This document shows, one piece after another, positions 46,692 through 59,132 of a stretch of 64,000 nt of DNA; positions within the stretch are counted from its first letter, which is position 1, and each line of letters opens with the position of its first letter. The DNA is from Patescibacteria group bacterium (GTDB taxonomy: Bacteria > Patescibacteriota > Gracilibacteria > Absconditabacterales > Absconditicoccaceae), in assembly GCA_022705745.1 (NCBI GenBank), contig JAKJDW010000001.1, positions 23,209 to 87,208 of the forward strand, written 5' to 3'. Position numbers and translations under genes: made by a program. The notes under the pieces are model-generated. The model saw only the letters and a list, made by a program, of their open reading frames with translations. It did no database searches and was not told the DNA's origin.

Positions 46692-49010
46692 TTATTCTCT
46701 AAAAAGTTCATTTGGATTAATATATGCCAATTCTCGATTATCAAACAATGTCATAGCATCATCTCGCTTTAGTAGTATTTTTTTGTGAGTATTCCAGGGA
46801 TTAGCAATAACTGCTACCTTTTCCCCACTTTCTGAATCTGTATATGTTCTTTCTAAAGAGTAAGCATGACTAAGTGCTATTGGCTCCTTCTCACCTTTTA
46901 ATGTTAGAACATTTATTCTTGCTCATCATTTTTCATTAATATAAATCTCATTTTTTCGTCATGTTTTCTCAGAAACAATAATATTTACATTAAGAAGTCA
47001 ATTATTAATAAATGTAAATAAACGATCCTTTGCTTCAGCTTCATAAATCTTTTCGTTCATAACAACTTTTTCTCCTAACATATATCTAAACCAATCCGAA
47101 GTAAATCCTCACTCCAAGGCTCAAAGAAGTTCACTATTTAGTTGAAAATCTCCAGTTTGTTCAAAAGATTTTTTTGCATCTTGAATAGCCTGACTATATC
47201 TATTTTTAGCCTCTTCATTTTTTGCTCTTTTATCATTCAAATATTGGTGTTCTAATATATATTTTTTAATAAAAGCTATTTCTAAAACTCTCATTCAAAT
47301 AGTCGTTTCGCTGGTTGTCCTTGCCTCATAACTCTTGTATTCTCATGTATCCATATTAAGCACAAAATAAGAATCATTAATTTCTGTATTAGAAATCTTA
47401 ATAGTTGTTCCATTTTTACTTCCTAAAGGGACCTTAACTTCTCGACCTCATCCAGTTTCTTTCAGGGATGTTTTTACCAGTACATCAAAAAAATTTGAGT
47501 TTTTAAGAAGATTAAAACCAGAATAAGCATAACAATAACCTAAGTTTTTTTGTTGGATTTCCCCATAACCATATTTTCAGGTTTCAAACTCATGTCAAGG
47601 TTTAAATAGAGCATCAAATGCTTCATCAGAGAGTACCCTATTATTTTCTAGATATCTTTTTTTTCTTTCCAACAAATCTTTTATAACTTTAATATCTGAA
47701 TTTCATATTAGTTGTGATGCTAAAACAGCATCCTCATAACAATATTTTCGACTAATTTCTTTGTAGGGTAGAAGTTTTTTAAATCATACTGGCGACCCCT
47801 GTGCAAGTTCTTTAATATTAAAAATTGTAATATTAATTCATAAACTCTCAATATCAGATCTCATACTTTTAACTTTTTTTAATTCATCAAGAGTAAGTCT
47901 AGATAATAGTTGCATCATCCAATTAGTATCAATTTGAAATCAAAATTCTTTGATATAATCATATATGTCTGTAATTTTTTTATAAATCTCTGCTCTTTTG
48001 CCAGAGGCGAAAGTTGGCATGAGTTTTAAAAAATGAGGATTATCTGCTATTATATCAGAAAGTTTAACAAAATTCAAGGTAAGCACCCCTTCTAATGGCA
48101 TAGCTTTTATAGTACTATCTATACCTGTAATAGCCTTTCTAAACTTCAATAAGCCCTTTGCTTTTTCTGCTATTTCTAAGACATTCTCTAGCGTAGGTTT
48201 AATTTTAAAGAAAGCAACTGTATCACTTATTTCTGCTACTTTCTTTATTGCATCTGCTTTCTGGGCTAATTCTGAAATATTGTCTAATGTTACATTTACA
48301 TCTAGCTTTTTAAGATCAGCCTCTATTTCTGCTACTTTCTTTATTGCGTCTGCTTTCTGGGCTAATTCTGAAATATTGAATTCAGTTTCTGCTACATCAA
48401 TATCTACTAACTTCATCAAATCACTTTTAATTTCTCATATTTTTATAAGCTCAACTTTTGTTACTCACTTTAATTGAGTAATATTTCAAATATTTATTTC
48501 AAAAAGATTTTGTTCAATTAGGCTCTTATTTTCAAATATGAAGTCAATATCATTCTTAGTTAGTACAGATAATCTTGGTAAGCTATTGTTTGTAACTTCT
48601 CATAGTGTTTTTTGCAATTTAGGAAAGGTTTCTTTTAAATTTTTTATTCCTTCTAAAGTTAACTGTTGTGAAAAAAAATCTAAATCTCACATATAAAATT
48701 TTAAGTTAAACATTTTTTCCAGTCACTGCAATTCATACGCTATTATATCAAGATTTTGAATATCTTTTGTTGCACCATATTCCTTTAACATTTCTTTTGT
48801 TTGTTCAATTCTTTCAAAAAAATCTTTTGAATTTTCAAGTTGAGCCCTAGTAAAAGAGTTTGCTAATACTCAAGCAATACTTTTTTGTGCATTTTGTTCA
48901 ACCTGTAAAATATTTTCTTTATTGTTAAAAGATCAATCATCCAATGTGCTTTCCAATTTTCCCAATTCATTTTTATCATCTACTATATTGCTATCATTTA
49001 TATTTCCCAT
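46692..49010 (-). CDS. calpain-like (C2) cysteine protease with helical N-terminus
   Basis: A 772-residue protein. The C-terminal third is a papain-fold calpain core: Q487 and C493 in EIQQKNLGYCYAYSGFNLLK (the family's Q-x5-C), H715 in ALSHAYSLERTY and N737 in VAVIANPWNTHKK, the calpain HAYS...NPW pattern. All catalytic residues are present. Residues 1-430 are helical with a duplicated 19-residue unit, NISELAQKADAIKKVAEI, near residues 203-255. There is no signal peptide or calcium-binding domain. It has its own promoter with 17-base spacing and lies between the giant gene and dnaK. Substrates are unknown; host-directed or regulatory processing is possible. Confidence 0.82.
48236..48371. repeat. 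intragenic direct repeat in the calpain-like gene
   Basis: Two nearly identical copies of about 55 bases (tctgctactttctttattg through ctgggctaattctgaaat), 93 bases apart, encoding the NISELAQKADAIKKVAEI unit twice. The period is a multiple of three, so gain or loss keeps the frame. Confidence 0.85.
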
Positions 49011-49047
49011 TTATTAAAAGACTATTCTAATAAAAATATTTAAAATG

Positions 49048-49076
49048 ATTATACTCTTGACCCTATAATTTATCAA
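49048..49076 (-). promoter_or_regulatory. promoter of calpain-like gene
   Basis: Minus strand TTGATA (49076-49071), 17-base spacer, TATAAT (49053-49048). Compare the poly-G promoters, which share the upstream half. Confidence 0.6.
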
Positions 49077-49174
49077 ATTTTGATGACTTTAATTTTAGCT
49101 TTAGTTTGACTTTTTTGTTTTTGTATGAATGAACATTTTAAAAACTATAACTATATCCCATTTTTTTAAAAAGC

Positions 49175-49201
49175 ATAGCACTCAAACAAAAAAGGTGCTA
49201 C
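49175..49201 (+). promoter_or_regulatory. distal CIRCE-like operator
   Basis: ATAGCACTC, 9 bases, AGGTGCTAC: a CIRCE element (TTAGCACTC-N9-GAGTGCTAA) with a few mismatches. Probable HrcA binding site upstream of the dnaK promoter. Confidence 0.55.
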
Positions 49202-49207
49202 ATTTTC

Positions 49208-49260
49208 TTGCATTTTGATTTTTTTTTATTATAATAGCACTGAAGTCGTTTGAGTGATAT
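49208..49260 (+). promoter_or_regulatory. dnaK promoter overlapped by CIRCE
   Basis: TTGCAT (49208-49213), 16-base spacer, TATAAT (49230-49235), then ATAGCACTG-N9-GAGTGATAT at 49234-49260, close to the CIRCE consensus with exact N9 spacing. HrcA bound here would block initiation; heat would release it. Confidence 0.75.
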
Positions 49261-49340
49261 TTTCAAAAGCAGACAATAACTGAGTTTACTTTTATATCAC
49301 AAATATAAGCGAAAAATTTTAATTATTAATTTTATAAAAA

Positions 49341-51251
<1,911 letters not shown>

Positions 51252-51290
51252 AACCCAACACTTGAATATTCCTAATATTCAATAAATATA

Positions 51291-51320
51291 AAATCCCTCC
51301 TAACTTAAGGAGGGATTTTT
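51291..51320 (+). terminator. dnaK terminator
   Basis: AAATCCCTCCT / AGGAGGGATTT stem followed by TTT, 40 bases after dnaK. Confidence 0.85.
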
Positions 51321-51371
51321 CATTTCAAGCGAAATCTAAATCCATTGGCCTTTTAATGCCTCTTCTTTTGC

Positions 51372-51395
51372 AGGCGCGAATTCAAATTCGCGCCT
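51372..51395. repeat. 24-bp perfect palindrome
   Basis: aggcgcgaatt-ca-aattcgcgcct, GC-rich in AT-rich surroundings. Confidence 0.8.
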
Positions 51396-51397
51396 AC

Positions 51398-51672
51398 ATT
51401 ATTTCATCATTTCATCACTTTATCGCGAACACCGTAAGCATTCATCACTTTATCATGAACAAAGTCCGTATTTAAAAACTAGGTGGTAACCACCATAAAT
51501 TGCAGCCCCGCAATTCTGCGGGGCTACAACATTATTATATTGTTTTATCATTTTATCATTTTAACATTTTATCATTTTATCATTTTAACATTTCAACAGT
51601 CACCCCGCTTAGCGGGGCAAGTTTTATCACTTTATCATTTTATCATTTTAACATTTTATCACTTTATCACGA
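51398..51672. repeat. 8-bp satellite arrays downstream of secD
   Basis: Two runs of the atcatttt/atcacttt 8-mer, separated by a hairpin gccccgcaattctgcggggc, and containing one caccccgcttagcggggca palindrome. It fills most of the 51252-51692 gap between convergent dnaK and secD. Open frames here are repeat artefacts. Confidence 0.82.
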
Positions 51673-51692
51673 ACGAAGTTCGTCAAGTAGTA

Positions 51693-53897
51693 CTACTTCT
51701 TTCTATATACAAGTTCCAACAACATCTTAATTAATGGGACATTGAAAACTAGCGTAATAGCGACTGTTATCATCAGCATAAACCCAAATCATTTGAAAAT
51801 ATTCGATCCAAGCATAAATAGAAATAAAGCTATAATTCCAGTAGAAATATTCCCGTCTCTGATCGCTGGTCGACTTCTGGTATAAGCAACATCTATAGAA
51901 GAACTTTGAGTTTTTCATCTTGCTTCTTCCTCTTTTTGTCTTTCATATATTAGAATATTTGCATCTATAGCCATTCAAATAGATAGTATTACTGCTGCTA
52001 TTCAAGATAAAGATAGCGCATAATCTATAAATTTAATTATGAAGGCAGTAATTATTAGGAAGTATACGAGAACTCAAAGAGTTATCATGGCTTTTTTGAA
52101 TCAGTAATTTATATGCATATATATATACATTGCTAATATTCAAACTAAAGTAGCCAACAAAGCTCCCTGTAATGCTCTAGCACCCAAAGTAGGAGCGATT
52201 TTTTCTTCTTGCATCAATATTAATGGAGCTGGTAATGCTCAATCATTTAGAGAATCTACAAGTTCTTTTGCACTATCCATAGTGAAATTTCAATCTATTT
52301 GAGCGGTTCCTCCACATATTTTGGATTGAATTGTGGGAGAAGTTAACATCTCTCATCCAATAAATATAGCCATTTGTTTACTTAAATTTTCTGCAGTAAT
52401 ATCACAAAATATTTCTTTTCATTTATCATCAAAATTTATCACAACAACTGGTAATCAAATTTGAGATTGGCTTGTATTTGCAAATTTGAAATAAGCTCCA
52501 TTTAAAATATCTCACTTGCTTGTTTGAGCTGTTTTCCAAGTTTCTCTATCTTGTACAAATACTATTTCCATATCGAAAAGAAGTTTGGATTTCATTTTTT
52601 CTTCAAAATGATTCTTATTTACATTTTTTATAAGTAATTGTGAAAATAGGGTTTCATTGGGTTCTTTTGTGTCAATCAAATATACAACATAATTTGATGC
52701 AATTTGTGAGTATGTTTTTATATCTCATACAATACTAGGATCAAAGTTTGGTATCATTGATTTTAGTTCCAATTCCGAAACTCGTCCATCCACCACCAAT
52801 TCTCATCAATCAAATTTATCTTTGGTTTTTATGTTTGCTTCAACATTTTTTATAGTATTTTCTCTTTCTTTATTTAATTGTTCTAAATCAGATGACTCTA
52901 CTCCAATCAAGGGACTGTTAGTGGCAATTTGGATTATCTTCACATTGTATGCTGGTTGATTTTCTGCTACTGGTCAAATATTGTATACTAAATCATTTCA
53001 TACAAAATCATAGGTATCTTTTGTTAGATCATTTGATTTTTCGATTTGTTGTTCGTATGTATACTCAAGCTGATTTGAAATATCTACTATATCTTCCAAT
53101 GATATATTTTCTCTAGTGAGCTCTTTTACATCATTTATACGATAAAAGGTGTAACCATATAACTCATCACTATGTATTTTCCCACTAAAATCTTGATATT
53201 CTACAATATCAAACAAATCAGTCACGATATCTGAAATCTCTCATTTTGATAAATTTAGAAGCTTTGGATTATCTTTGAAAAGTTTTGGTAGTTGACTTAA
53301 AGTAACGCCTGTCACATTGTTGTAAAAAATATTTTGAGATCCTCTAGAATCTGCAAATTTATCTATCTTTCATTCTGATAACTCAATATCCTTTTTTAAG
53401 TTTATTGCTAATTCTTTTCTTTGAGCTTTTTCTGCTTCAGTTACCTCTCATTCTTTTGGTAACCTAAACTCCAATTCTACAGTTTTTCCAATAATTTCTT
53501 TGGCCTGATCCAAATCTGCTACTCATCAAATTTCCACTATGATGTATGGATTATTGTCCATATTTTGAACATAAGCTTTGTAATCACTTACTCCCAAAGC
53601 GGAAATTCTATTGTCGATATTTTTTAATATAATTTTTTCGATAGTAGATTTGATGGATGCCAATTCTGCTCCTTTATAAATTTCTTCATATTTATCATAA
53701 GAAATTTTGAAAACAAGTTTTGTTCATCAGCTCACATCCAATCATTTTCTAAAATGAGAAATTCAATTTGTGGTGAAAATGAAATTTCTTTTTGCTGTTT
53801 CTGGATTGAAATATCTACCCACAAAAAAAATAAATATTAATCCAAGAACCATAAGAGCTGTGAATATAGTCCTCTTGTCGTTTAATTTTCGCTTCAT
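51693..53897 (-). CDS. secD: protein translocase subunit SecD
   Basis: A 734-residue SecD, membrane partner of SecF that helps pull proteins across the membrane. It has helix 1 (TIFTALMVLGLIFIFFVG), HFRKGLDVSGGTKLVFKI, EIGGVADLDQAKEIIGKTVE with LEFRLP, and the five C-terminal helices ending IALFLFMLGSNIFKGFGFML. An insertion of about 200 residues lies between the P1 strands near residues 150-350, partly coiled coil, making it longer than usual. SecF is not adjacent. It ends against the satellite repeat. Confidence 0.88.
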
Positions 53898-53974
53898 CTG
53901 AGAATTTAAAAAAAATTAAAAAAATATGTGAAATATTGAACAATACCATATTTTTTTAGCATAAAATTGCAAGA

Positions 53975-54002
53975 TTAAAAAAACAGATTCGAGATCCGTT
54001 TC
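53975..54002 (-). terminator. terminator downstream of 444-residue gene
   Basis: Minus strand AACGGAT-CTCGA-ATCTGTT then TTTTTT. Confidence 0.7.
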
Positions 54003-54153
54003 TAAATAATGTTACTGACTTTTTTGTACAACTTTTCTGTGCATCAACCGTCTTTTTTAAGTTGTAGTTTTAGAGCTACACCATACTATTTTTTGGAAAG
54101 GTGATATAGAGATTGGTTGAGCTAAATTACTAATCAATGTATGTAAATCTAAA

Positions 54154-55488
54154 TTAAAAATGATTTTCTATGATATTTTCGATAATATTTTTCATTTTTT
54201 CTTTAAGTTTTTCTTCTTTAAGTCATCAATTTTCATCCACTAATTCGGTCGCCTTGATTATAAGATCTTTATTTTTTTTAGGTTTGTGAAAATGTTTATC
54301 AGAGGCTTTGTTGTCTAATTGTATATAGATATTACCACCATCTGCATATGTATATTGGGAGCCCTTATCAATAAGAACCTCCTGGTTTGTAAAAAGGTCA
54401 AAGTATTTTGCAATTTTTCCTTCTCTGAACACCTTGTCTGTTGCTTCAGGGAAAATATCAGTCTTTTTAAATTTTTTTCCTCTAATTGTTTTTGCAATAT
54501 TTAAAGCTGTTAAATTTTCTTTAAGAGTATTTGTGATTTTAGGTAAGAGAGATTTTTCTCGAAGTAAATCATCAAATGTCCCATCCTTATCTAAAAGTTC
54601 ATTAAGTGGAATTTTTGTTGATACTTTTCCTATGTTGAAAACCAAACCATCATAAATCTCATCAATATATACATAACCTCCTGCTGAACTACTTTCTCGA
54701 TCATAAGTAATTTTTAAATCGTATCGTTCCCCATAAATTTGAATTTTGGGATTTTTAGTTTCTATCCTATTTTTAACAAATTCAGCATAATACTTACCCT
54801 CAACAGGCTCAGGATAGATTTCCACACCACCTGTATCTACTTTTTTAACTGCATAATTGCTACTATATGGATCTATACGGACATATCAATCAGCCACTTC
54901 ATAATCACCAGTATCTTCGTTATATACAATTCATTCAGGTAGAGAACCTGCATCTTTTAGTGTATTTAAATTTTGTATTGTCGTATAGTTACTAGTGTTC
55001 TCAGCTGTTTCTATCCAATTTTTTAATCAACTTAATGTTCTTTTTGTTTGATGTCAAAATATTTCATCCTGGACAACCTCCTTAGCTAATAAATCTACCT
55101 TATTTTGAGTATACATTGTCGCTGTCCTGTATGCTATAAGCTCAGCAAGTTTTTGCACTAAATATGCAAGATCATTATTGTAGGGATTCTCTATAATGTC
55201 TTTTATCCGACTAGGTGTATCAGAAAGTCATTCTTTAATTTTTAATTTCCATCACTCTCACTTTTCTACATATTTATCAAATGTAGTAGCAATCTCAGAT
55301 AAAGAAAATTCATTAAACCCTCAATCTTCTCAAGCTACTTTAATTTTTGTTTCTTGCAAAGCTGTTTGCATTTCTGTCATATCATCTATGTCTCAGTCTT
55401 TATCAAAACTTTCTAAGTTCAAATTACTGATTAAATTGCGTTCCACATCGGTTAATTCGTGATCTATTTCTAATTGTTCTATTGGCAT
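54154..55488 (-). CDS. unknown 444-residue protein
   Basis: No recognised family. Residues 1-200 are helical and acidic (MPIEQLEIDHELTDVERNLI...). Residues 225-420 are beta-rich with GVEIYPEPVEGKYYAEF, YDLKITYDRESSSAGGYVYI and GSQYTYADGGNIYIQLD; a basic segment HFHKPKKNKD comes near the end. No signal peptide or membrane helix. It lies 34 bases behind a small gene, copying the small-then-large layout of the giant-gene operon, and shares its promoter type. Effector or surface function is inference. Confidence 0.66.
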
Positions 55489-55522
55489 TTTTTTAATGTT
55501 TAAGTAATAAAAAACTATTTTA

Positions 55523-55726
55523 TTAGTGAGTTAAATTTAAAATCATTGCATAAATAGCATCCAAAGCATTTTCTTGGATATCATCTCTATTTTTGTAATG
55601 ATTTTTTAAATCGCTGAAAAATAGTGATCTTTTGGCAAGGATTTCTAAAATTTCTTTGACTTTTCCAAGCTTTGTAATGTAACTTAACTTGGAAAATTCT
55701 CTTATAAGTTTCTTGGGATTAGACAT
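55523..55726 (-). CDS. small basic helical protein upstream of 444-residue gene
   Basis: A 67-residue helical protein, MSNPKKLIREFSKLSYITKL and so on, with no recognised family. It is first in a two-gene operon. The promoter lies 43 bases upstream. Confidence 0.62.
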   Translation of the reverse strand: MSNPKKLIREFSKLSYITKLGKVKEILEILAKRSLFFSDLKNHYKNRDDIQENALDAIYAMILNLTH

Positions 55727-55768
55727 TATTTACATATAAATATATAAAAAAATCTTTATCGTAGCTTA

Positions 55769-55797
55769 ATTATAAACAAAAAAAGTCCTTTTGTCAA
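55769..55797 (-). promoter_or_regulatory. promoter overlapping a terminator
   Basis: Minus strand TTGACA (55797-55792), 17-base spacer, TATAAT (55774-55769). The spacer carries one arm of the upstream gene's terminator and the -35 box lies in the loop. Confidence 0.65.
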
Positions 55798-55820
55798 AAA
55801 CTCTAGGACTTTTTCTTTAT
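55779..55820 (-). terminator. terminator of the repeat-protein gene
   Basis: Minus strand AAAAGTCC ... GGACTTTTTTT with the loop TAGAGTTTTTGACAAAA. Confidence 0.7.
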
Positions 55821-55865
55821 TTAAACTTTACATTTTGTGAAAAAATGTTGTGCAACACAAGATGG

Positions 55866-56267
55866 TTATTTTTTTTCTTTAACTTCCACATCAACATCCG
55901 TCTTTTCATCAGCTTTTTCCTCTTCTTTTTTTGGCATAGTAGCCAGAGAATCTAAATCCACTCCAGAAACTTTTTCAATTTTTTTCTCTACTTTATCCAA
56001 AAAACCAGTAACTCCTCAAACAATTTTGTCCACGGGATTTCAGATGTTTTTCACTCCTCAAACAATTTTATCCACAGGATTTCAGATGTTTTTCACTCCT
56101 CAAACAATTTTGTCCACGGGATTTCAGATGTTTTTTGCTTTTTCTTGAACTTTTGAAGTAAATTTATTAAATCATTTCATCAAACCTCACAATCATTTTT
56201 TTTTAGAAGCTTGATTTTCATTTAAATTTTGATCCTTTGCTTTTGGATCTGGATTTTGTTTTGTCAT
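55866..56267 (-). CDS. unknown protein with three 15-residue repeats
   Basis: A 133-residue protein. A Lys/Asn-rich start leads to a Gly-rich patch (KKKGLGGLMKGFNKF), then three tandem copies of KNIGNPVDKIVGGV, then a helical and very acidic/basic tail (KKEEEKADEKTDVDVEVKEK). The repeat is amphipathic with Gly pairs, a pattern seen in membrane-active or phasin-like helices. No signal peptide. Function unknown. Confidence 0.65.
56000..56136. repeat. three 45-bp tandem repeats inside a gene
   Basis: Near-identical 45-bp units (core ctcaaacaattttgtccac) differing by single bases; in frame. Confidence 0.9.
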
Positions 56268-56339
56268 TTTTTTGTTTTGTAAAAGGATAAAAGATTTGTA
56301 TACAATATAAGTATAATTGTTTTTTGAAAAAATGCAAAT

Positions 56340-56626
56340 TTTACATCCCCCACTATCCAAGTGCAAAGTTTCACCCTGCAATACTCAGGTCTACGGACAG
56401 GATTTCGAGGATTCAGACTCCACTAGGTAGGAACTTTTCCCAAAAAAAAGTTCTTCCCTTTGCCCGATAAATTGGGATTCGGGAAGTTGAACACGAAGCT
56501 AGTTGGAAGTACACAAAGAGTTCTTCCCTTGTGAAGCGAAGTCCGCTTCCGATAGATCTCGAACAAAGTGAGATCCCGATATATCGGGTCACTTTGTTCG
56601 AAGGGGAGCTATAACTTTTAAACTTT
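56340..56626. repeat. GC-rich mosaic of palindromes, no gene
   Basis: Fills the 56268-56640 gap. Includes a long perfect stem, tcgaacaaagtga / tcactttgttcga, around cccgatatatcggg, and a smaller one, cccgataaattgggattcggg. Base composition differs sharply from the neighbours. I tested it for tRNA-like and RNase P-like motifs and saw none. Confidence 0.65.
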
Positions 56627-56640
56627 ATAAACTTACTATC

Positions 56641-57585
56641 ATGAATTTACTGAAATACAACTGAGGTTGAGAAAGAATAGATACACGACTAAGCTGACAA
56701 TTCCCGTATTCGAGAAATTTTTTTCATCACATTATTAGTAGATGAGGGATTAGGGTTTGATGAAAAGTAGTAAAAAAATCCTATAAACTAAAAAATAATG
56801 ATGAAATTTTTATTGATGATCTGAAAAGATATCTTTCTCCTATTATTTTGGAAGAAGCACCAAAAATCCAAATTCCAATAATTTTGGAGAAAGAAGATTA
56901 TATGGTCATAAACAAGCCAAAATGAGTTTTATCTCATCCAAATAGTGTTTGGGAAGCCAATTATCCATCTGTTGTATGATTTCTGTACCATAATTTCAAA
57001 AAGCTACCAAGTATTGGAAATTTTATTAGGGCTGGACTTATTCATAGATTGGACAAGGATACTGACGGACTAATGATTATCGCAAAAACCGAAAAATGAC
57101 TTGCTCATTTCAAATCTCTTTTTCAAGAAAAAAGTGAAATTGCAAGCTCTTTTGATGAAAATATTTGGAATGATAGCGAAGATTTTGATGAGATTGATGG
57201 AATTGATGAAAACAAAATTCCAATTAAAAAATTTTATAAAGCAAAATCTATTATTACTGTTTTGGGAGATGAGTTTCTCAAAAAAATAGAAAAACAACTG
57301 CCCCATTATATTCAAGAAACTGTTTATGCAAAAGTACCAAATCCAAATCCCAAAATGTGAATTACAAAAATACTGGATTATAAAAAAGAGTGAGATATGG
57401 TAGAATTAAATTTAGAAATTTTGACTGGGAGAACTCATCAAATCCGTTACCATTTATCAAATCATGGATTACCAATTGCTTGAGACTATTTATACGGAAC
57501 TGAAGAAAATTTTCCTATGCAACTTACTGCTTATAGATTAGAATTCACAGATCCAGAGGGAGAAAAGGTACACATAAGTTTGTAA
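56641..57585 (+). CDS. RluA-family pseudouridine synthase
   Basis: A 314-residue RNA-modifying enzyme. An N-terminal S4-like domain (GGGERIDTRLSGQFPYSRNF, RGGIRVGGKVVKKSYKLKNN) precedes the catalytic domain. VINKPKGVLSHP and the catalytic aspartate in IHRLDKDTDGLMIIAK are intact; TGRTHQIRYHLSNHGLPIAG and DYLYG close the core. An acidic insertion (about residues 175-200) separates the core strands. It modifies rRNA or tRNA uridines; which site cannot be told. Confidence 0.88.
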
Positions 57586-57600
57586 AGTTATCCTACCACC

Positions 57601-57613
57601 TACCACCCGGGTG
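57601..57613. repeat. REP-like half element
   Basis: taccacccgggtg followed by unrelated sequence, so only one arm remains. Confidence 0.6.
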
Positions 57614-57629
57614 CAAAATAAGCAACACC

Positions 57630-57735
57630 AACCGCAGAAAGTTGAAAGTTGAAAGTTGCAAGTTGCAAGTTGAAAGTTGCAAGTTATAAAGTTATTAATA
57701 CTTTATGAACTTTCTAACTTTATGAACTTTCAACT
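57630..57735. repeat. AAGTTG/AACTTT low-complexity palindrome
   Basis: Runs of gaaagttg and caagttg followed by complementary aactttctaactt. A similar block lies at 59880-59995 and short versions at 820, 4090 and 12970. Confidence 0.7.
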
Positions 57736-57808
57736 TTCTATTGAAAAGTGTGCAAATTTTGGTATATTCAAAAAAAGTATATGTTTTTTATATATTAAAT
57801 TAACTATA

Positions 57809-58369
57809 ATGTTATTCGATTTCATAGCTTTTATCAATGAACTTAGGGATAACAACGAAAAAAAGGAAACCATAGAAAAATATGAAAAATTAGTTGGACC
57901 AATTGAGGGTGGAGTAAAAGATCAAGTTTGGTTTGTTGAATATTTAACAAATTTCAAACCTACAAAGTATCTTGTTCCAGAAGAATTGGAAAAAGACTTT
58001 GATCGAGATTTATTACAGCAACTAGTGTTAGGATCTTTTTCTAGCGATTATGAATTAAAAGTAGAAAAAGATAAACAATCTGAATTATACATAGCCGTAA
58101 AAAGCTGAGATCAAAGTGTAGTAAAAAAGGTTTCTGAATTATGGTCTTTCCAAATTCAAAGATTGTATGAAATCTATATAGAAGAACAAATAAATTTACA
58201 GGTTTTGAAAGCTGAAGATGAAAATGAAAAAAATGCAATAGAACAAGAAAGACTTATGAGACAAAAAAGGCGACAAGCTGTTTTGGACACTATGGGTATC
58301 AAGGAGGAAGCGGAAAAAGCAAAAGTTGAACAATCAAAGAGCTTGGATGAATTAATGTGAAAATTATAA
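57809..58369 (+). CDS. unknown helical protein
   Basis: A 186-residue protein. ATG 57809 (MLFDFIAFINELRDNNEKKE) is preferred over upstream in-frame ATG codons that lie in the AAGTT repeat. Residues 115-175 are a strong charged helix (LKAEDENEKNAIEQERLMRQ). No recognised family. A terminator follows. Confidence 0.62.
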
Positions 58370-58397
58370 AACCAAATAGTTGAAATATAATATATAA

Positions 58398-58427
58398 AAA
58401 ACCTCAAGTAATTGAGGGTTTTTTATA
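58398..58427 (+). terminator. terminator
   Basis: AAAACCTCAA-GTAA-TTGAGGGTTTTTT after the unknown gene. Confidence 0.88.
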
Positions 58428-58442
58428 TAAATAATTATATTA

Positions 58443-59069
58443 TTACACACTTTTAATAATTTTTTTAACTACTCAAATAATTTTGCTTTCATCATATTTT
58501 GATAATTCTACCTTGTCAAAAAATCTATTCACAGATTCTAGATAAAATTTATTTTCTTCTTTTATTATTTTTTTTAATTTTGGAAGTTCGTTGTGTACTA
58601 TAAACACGAAGTCATTTGGATCGTAGTTTGCTTGTTGACGAATTAGGACTAGATCCCCATCTTGAATTTTTGGCTCCATACTATTTCATTTTGCTCTAAC
58701 AAAAAAGCAATTTTGGACATCACTAGTACCAATAAAAGCAAGTGTCACAGGGATTTTTTCTTGGGAATAGTCATCTATTACAGCCTTTCATTTATTTCCA
58801 CATTGAGCAAAACCAAAAACTGGAATTTGTATAATATCGTCAAATTTACTTTGAACACTTTCTCTGACAAGTCTGTATCAACTATTGTCTTTGACAAAAT
58901 ATCATTTTAAAACTAATTGATTTAATTTGTTTAGAACTGTTTGTGGATGATTAACTCAAATAGCTGATGCTATTTCTCTAAGAGTAAGTCACTCTTCTGA
59001 TGTGTTTTTTTTAAAAAAAGCAATCAAAGCTCTTTGCACATCATCTAATAATTCACGCTTTCTAGCCAT
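58443..59069 (-). CDS. LexA-like S24 repressor
   Basis: A 208-residue transcription regulator with an N-terminal winged helix (LTLREIASAIGVNHPQTVLN) and a C-terminal S24 peptidase fold. The serine is in AKGNSMEPKIQDGDLVLIRQ, the lysine in NELPKLKKII. A possible self-cleavage bond lies in FGFAQCGNKG, the position of Ala-Gly in LexA. It could control the SOS response together with recA 1 kb away, or another stress regulon. The HTH is not the standard LexA sequence, so I leave the symbol empty. Confidence 0.78.
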
Positions 59070-59132
59070 TGTTGTTTGATTAGAGGATAAAAAAGTAATT
59101 TGCAAGTTATAAAGTTACAAAGTTGCAAAACA

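Noticed and set aside
55837..56148. Plus-strand frame with FFTPQTILSTGFQM repeats
   Set aside because: Antisense of the 45-bp repeat gene, whose minus-strand frame has a better start and terminator.
56340..56626. GC-rich block as tRNA, tmRNA or RNase P RNA
   Set aside because: No T-loop GTTCRA, acceptor pairing or P4 core; it consists of modular palindromes.
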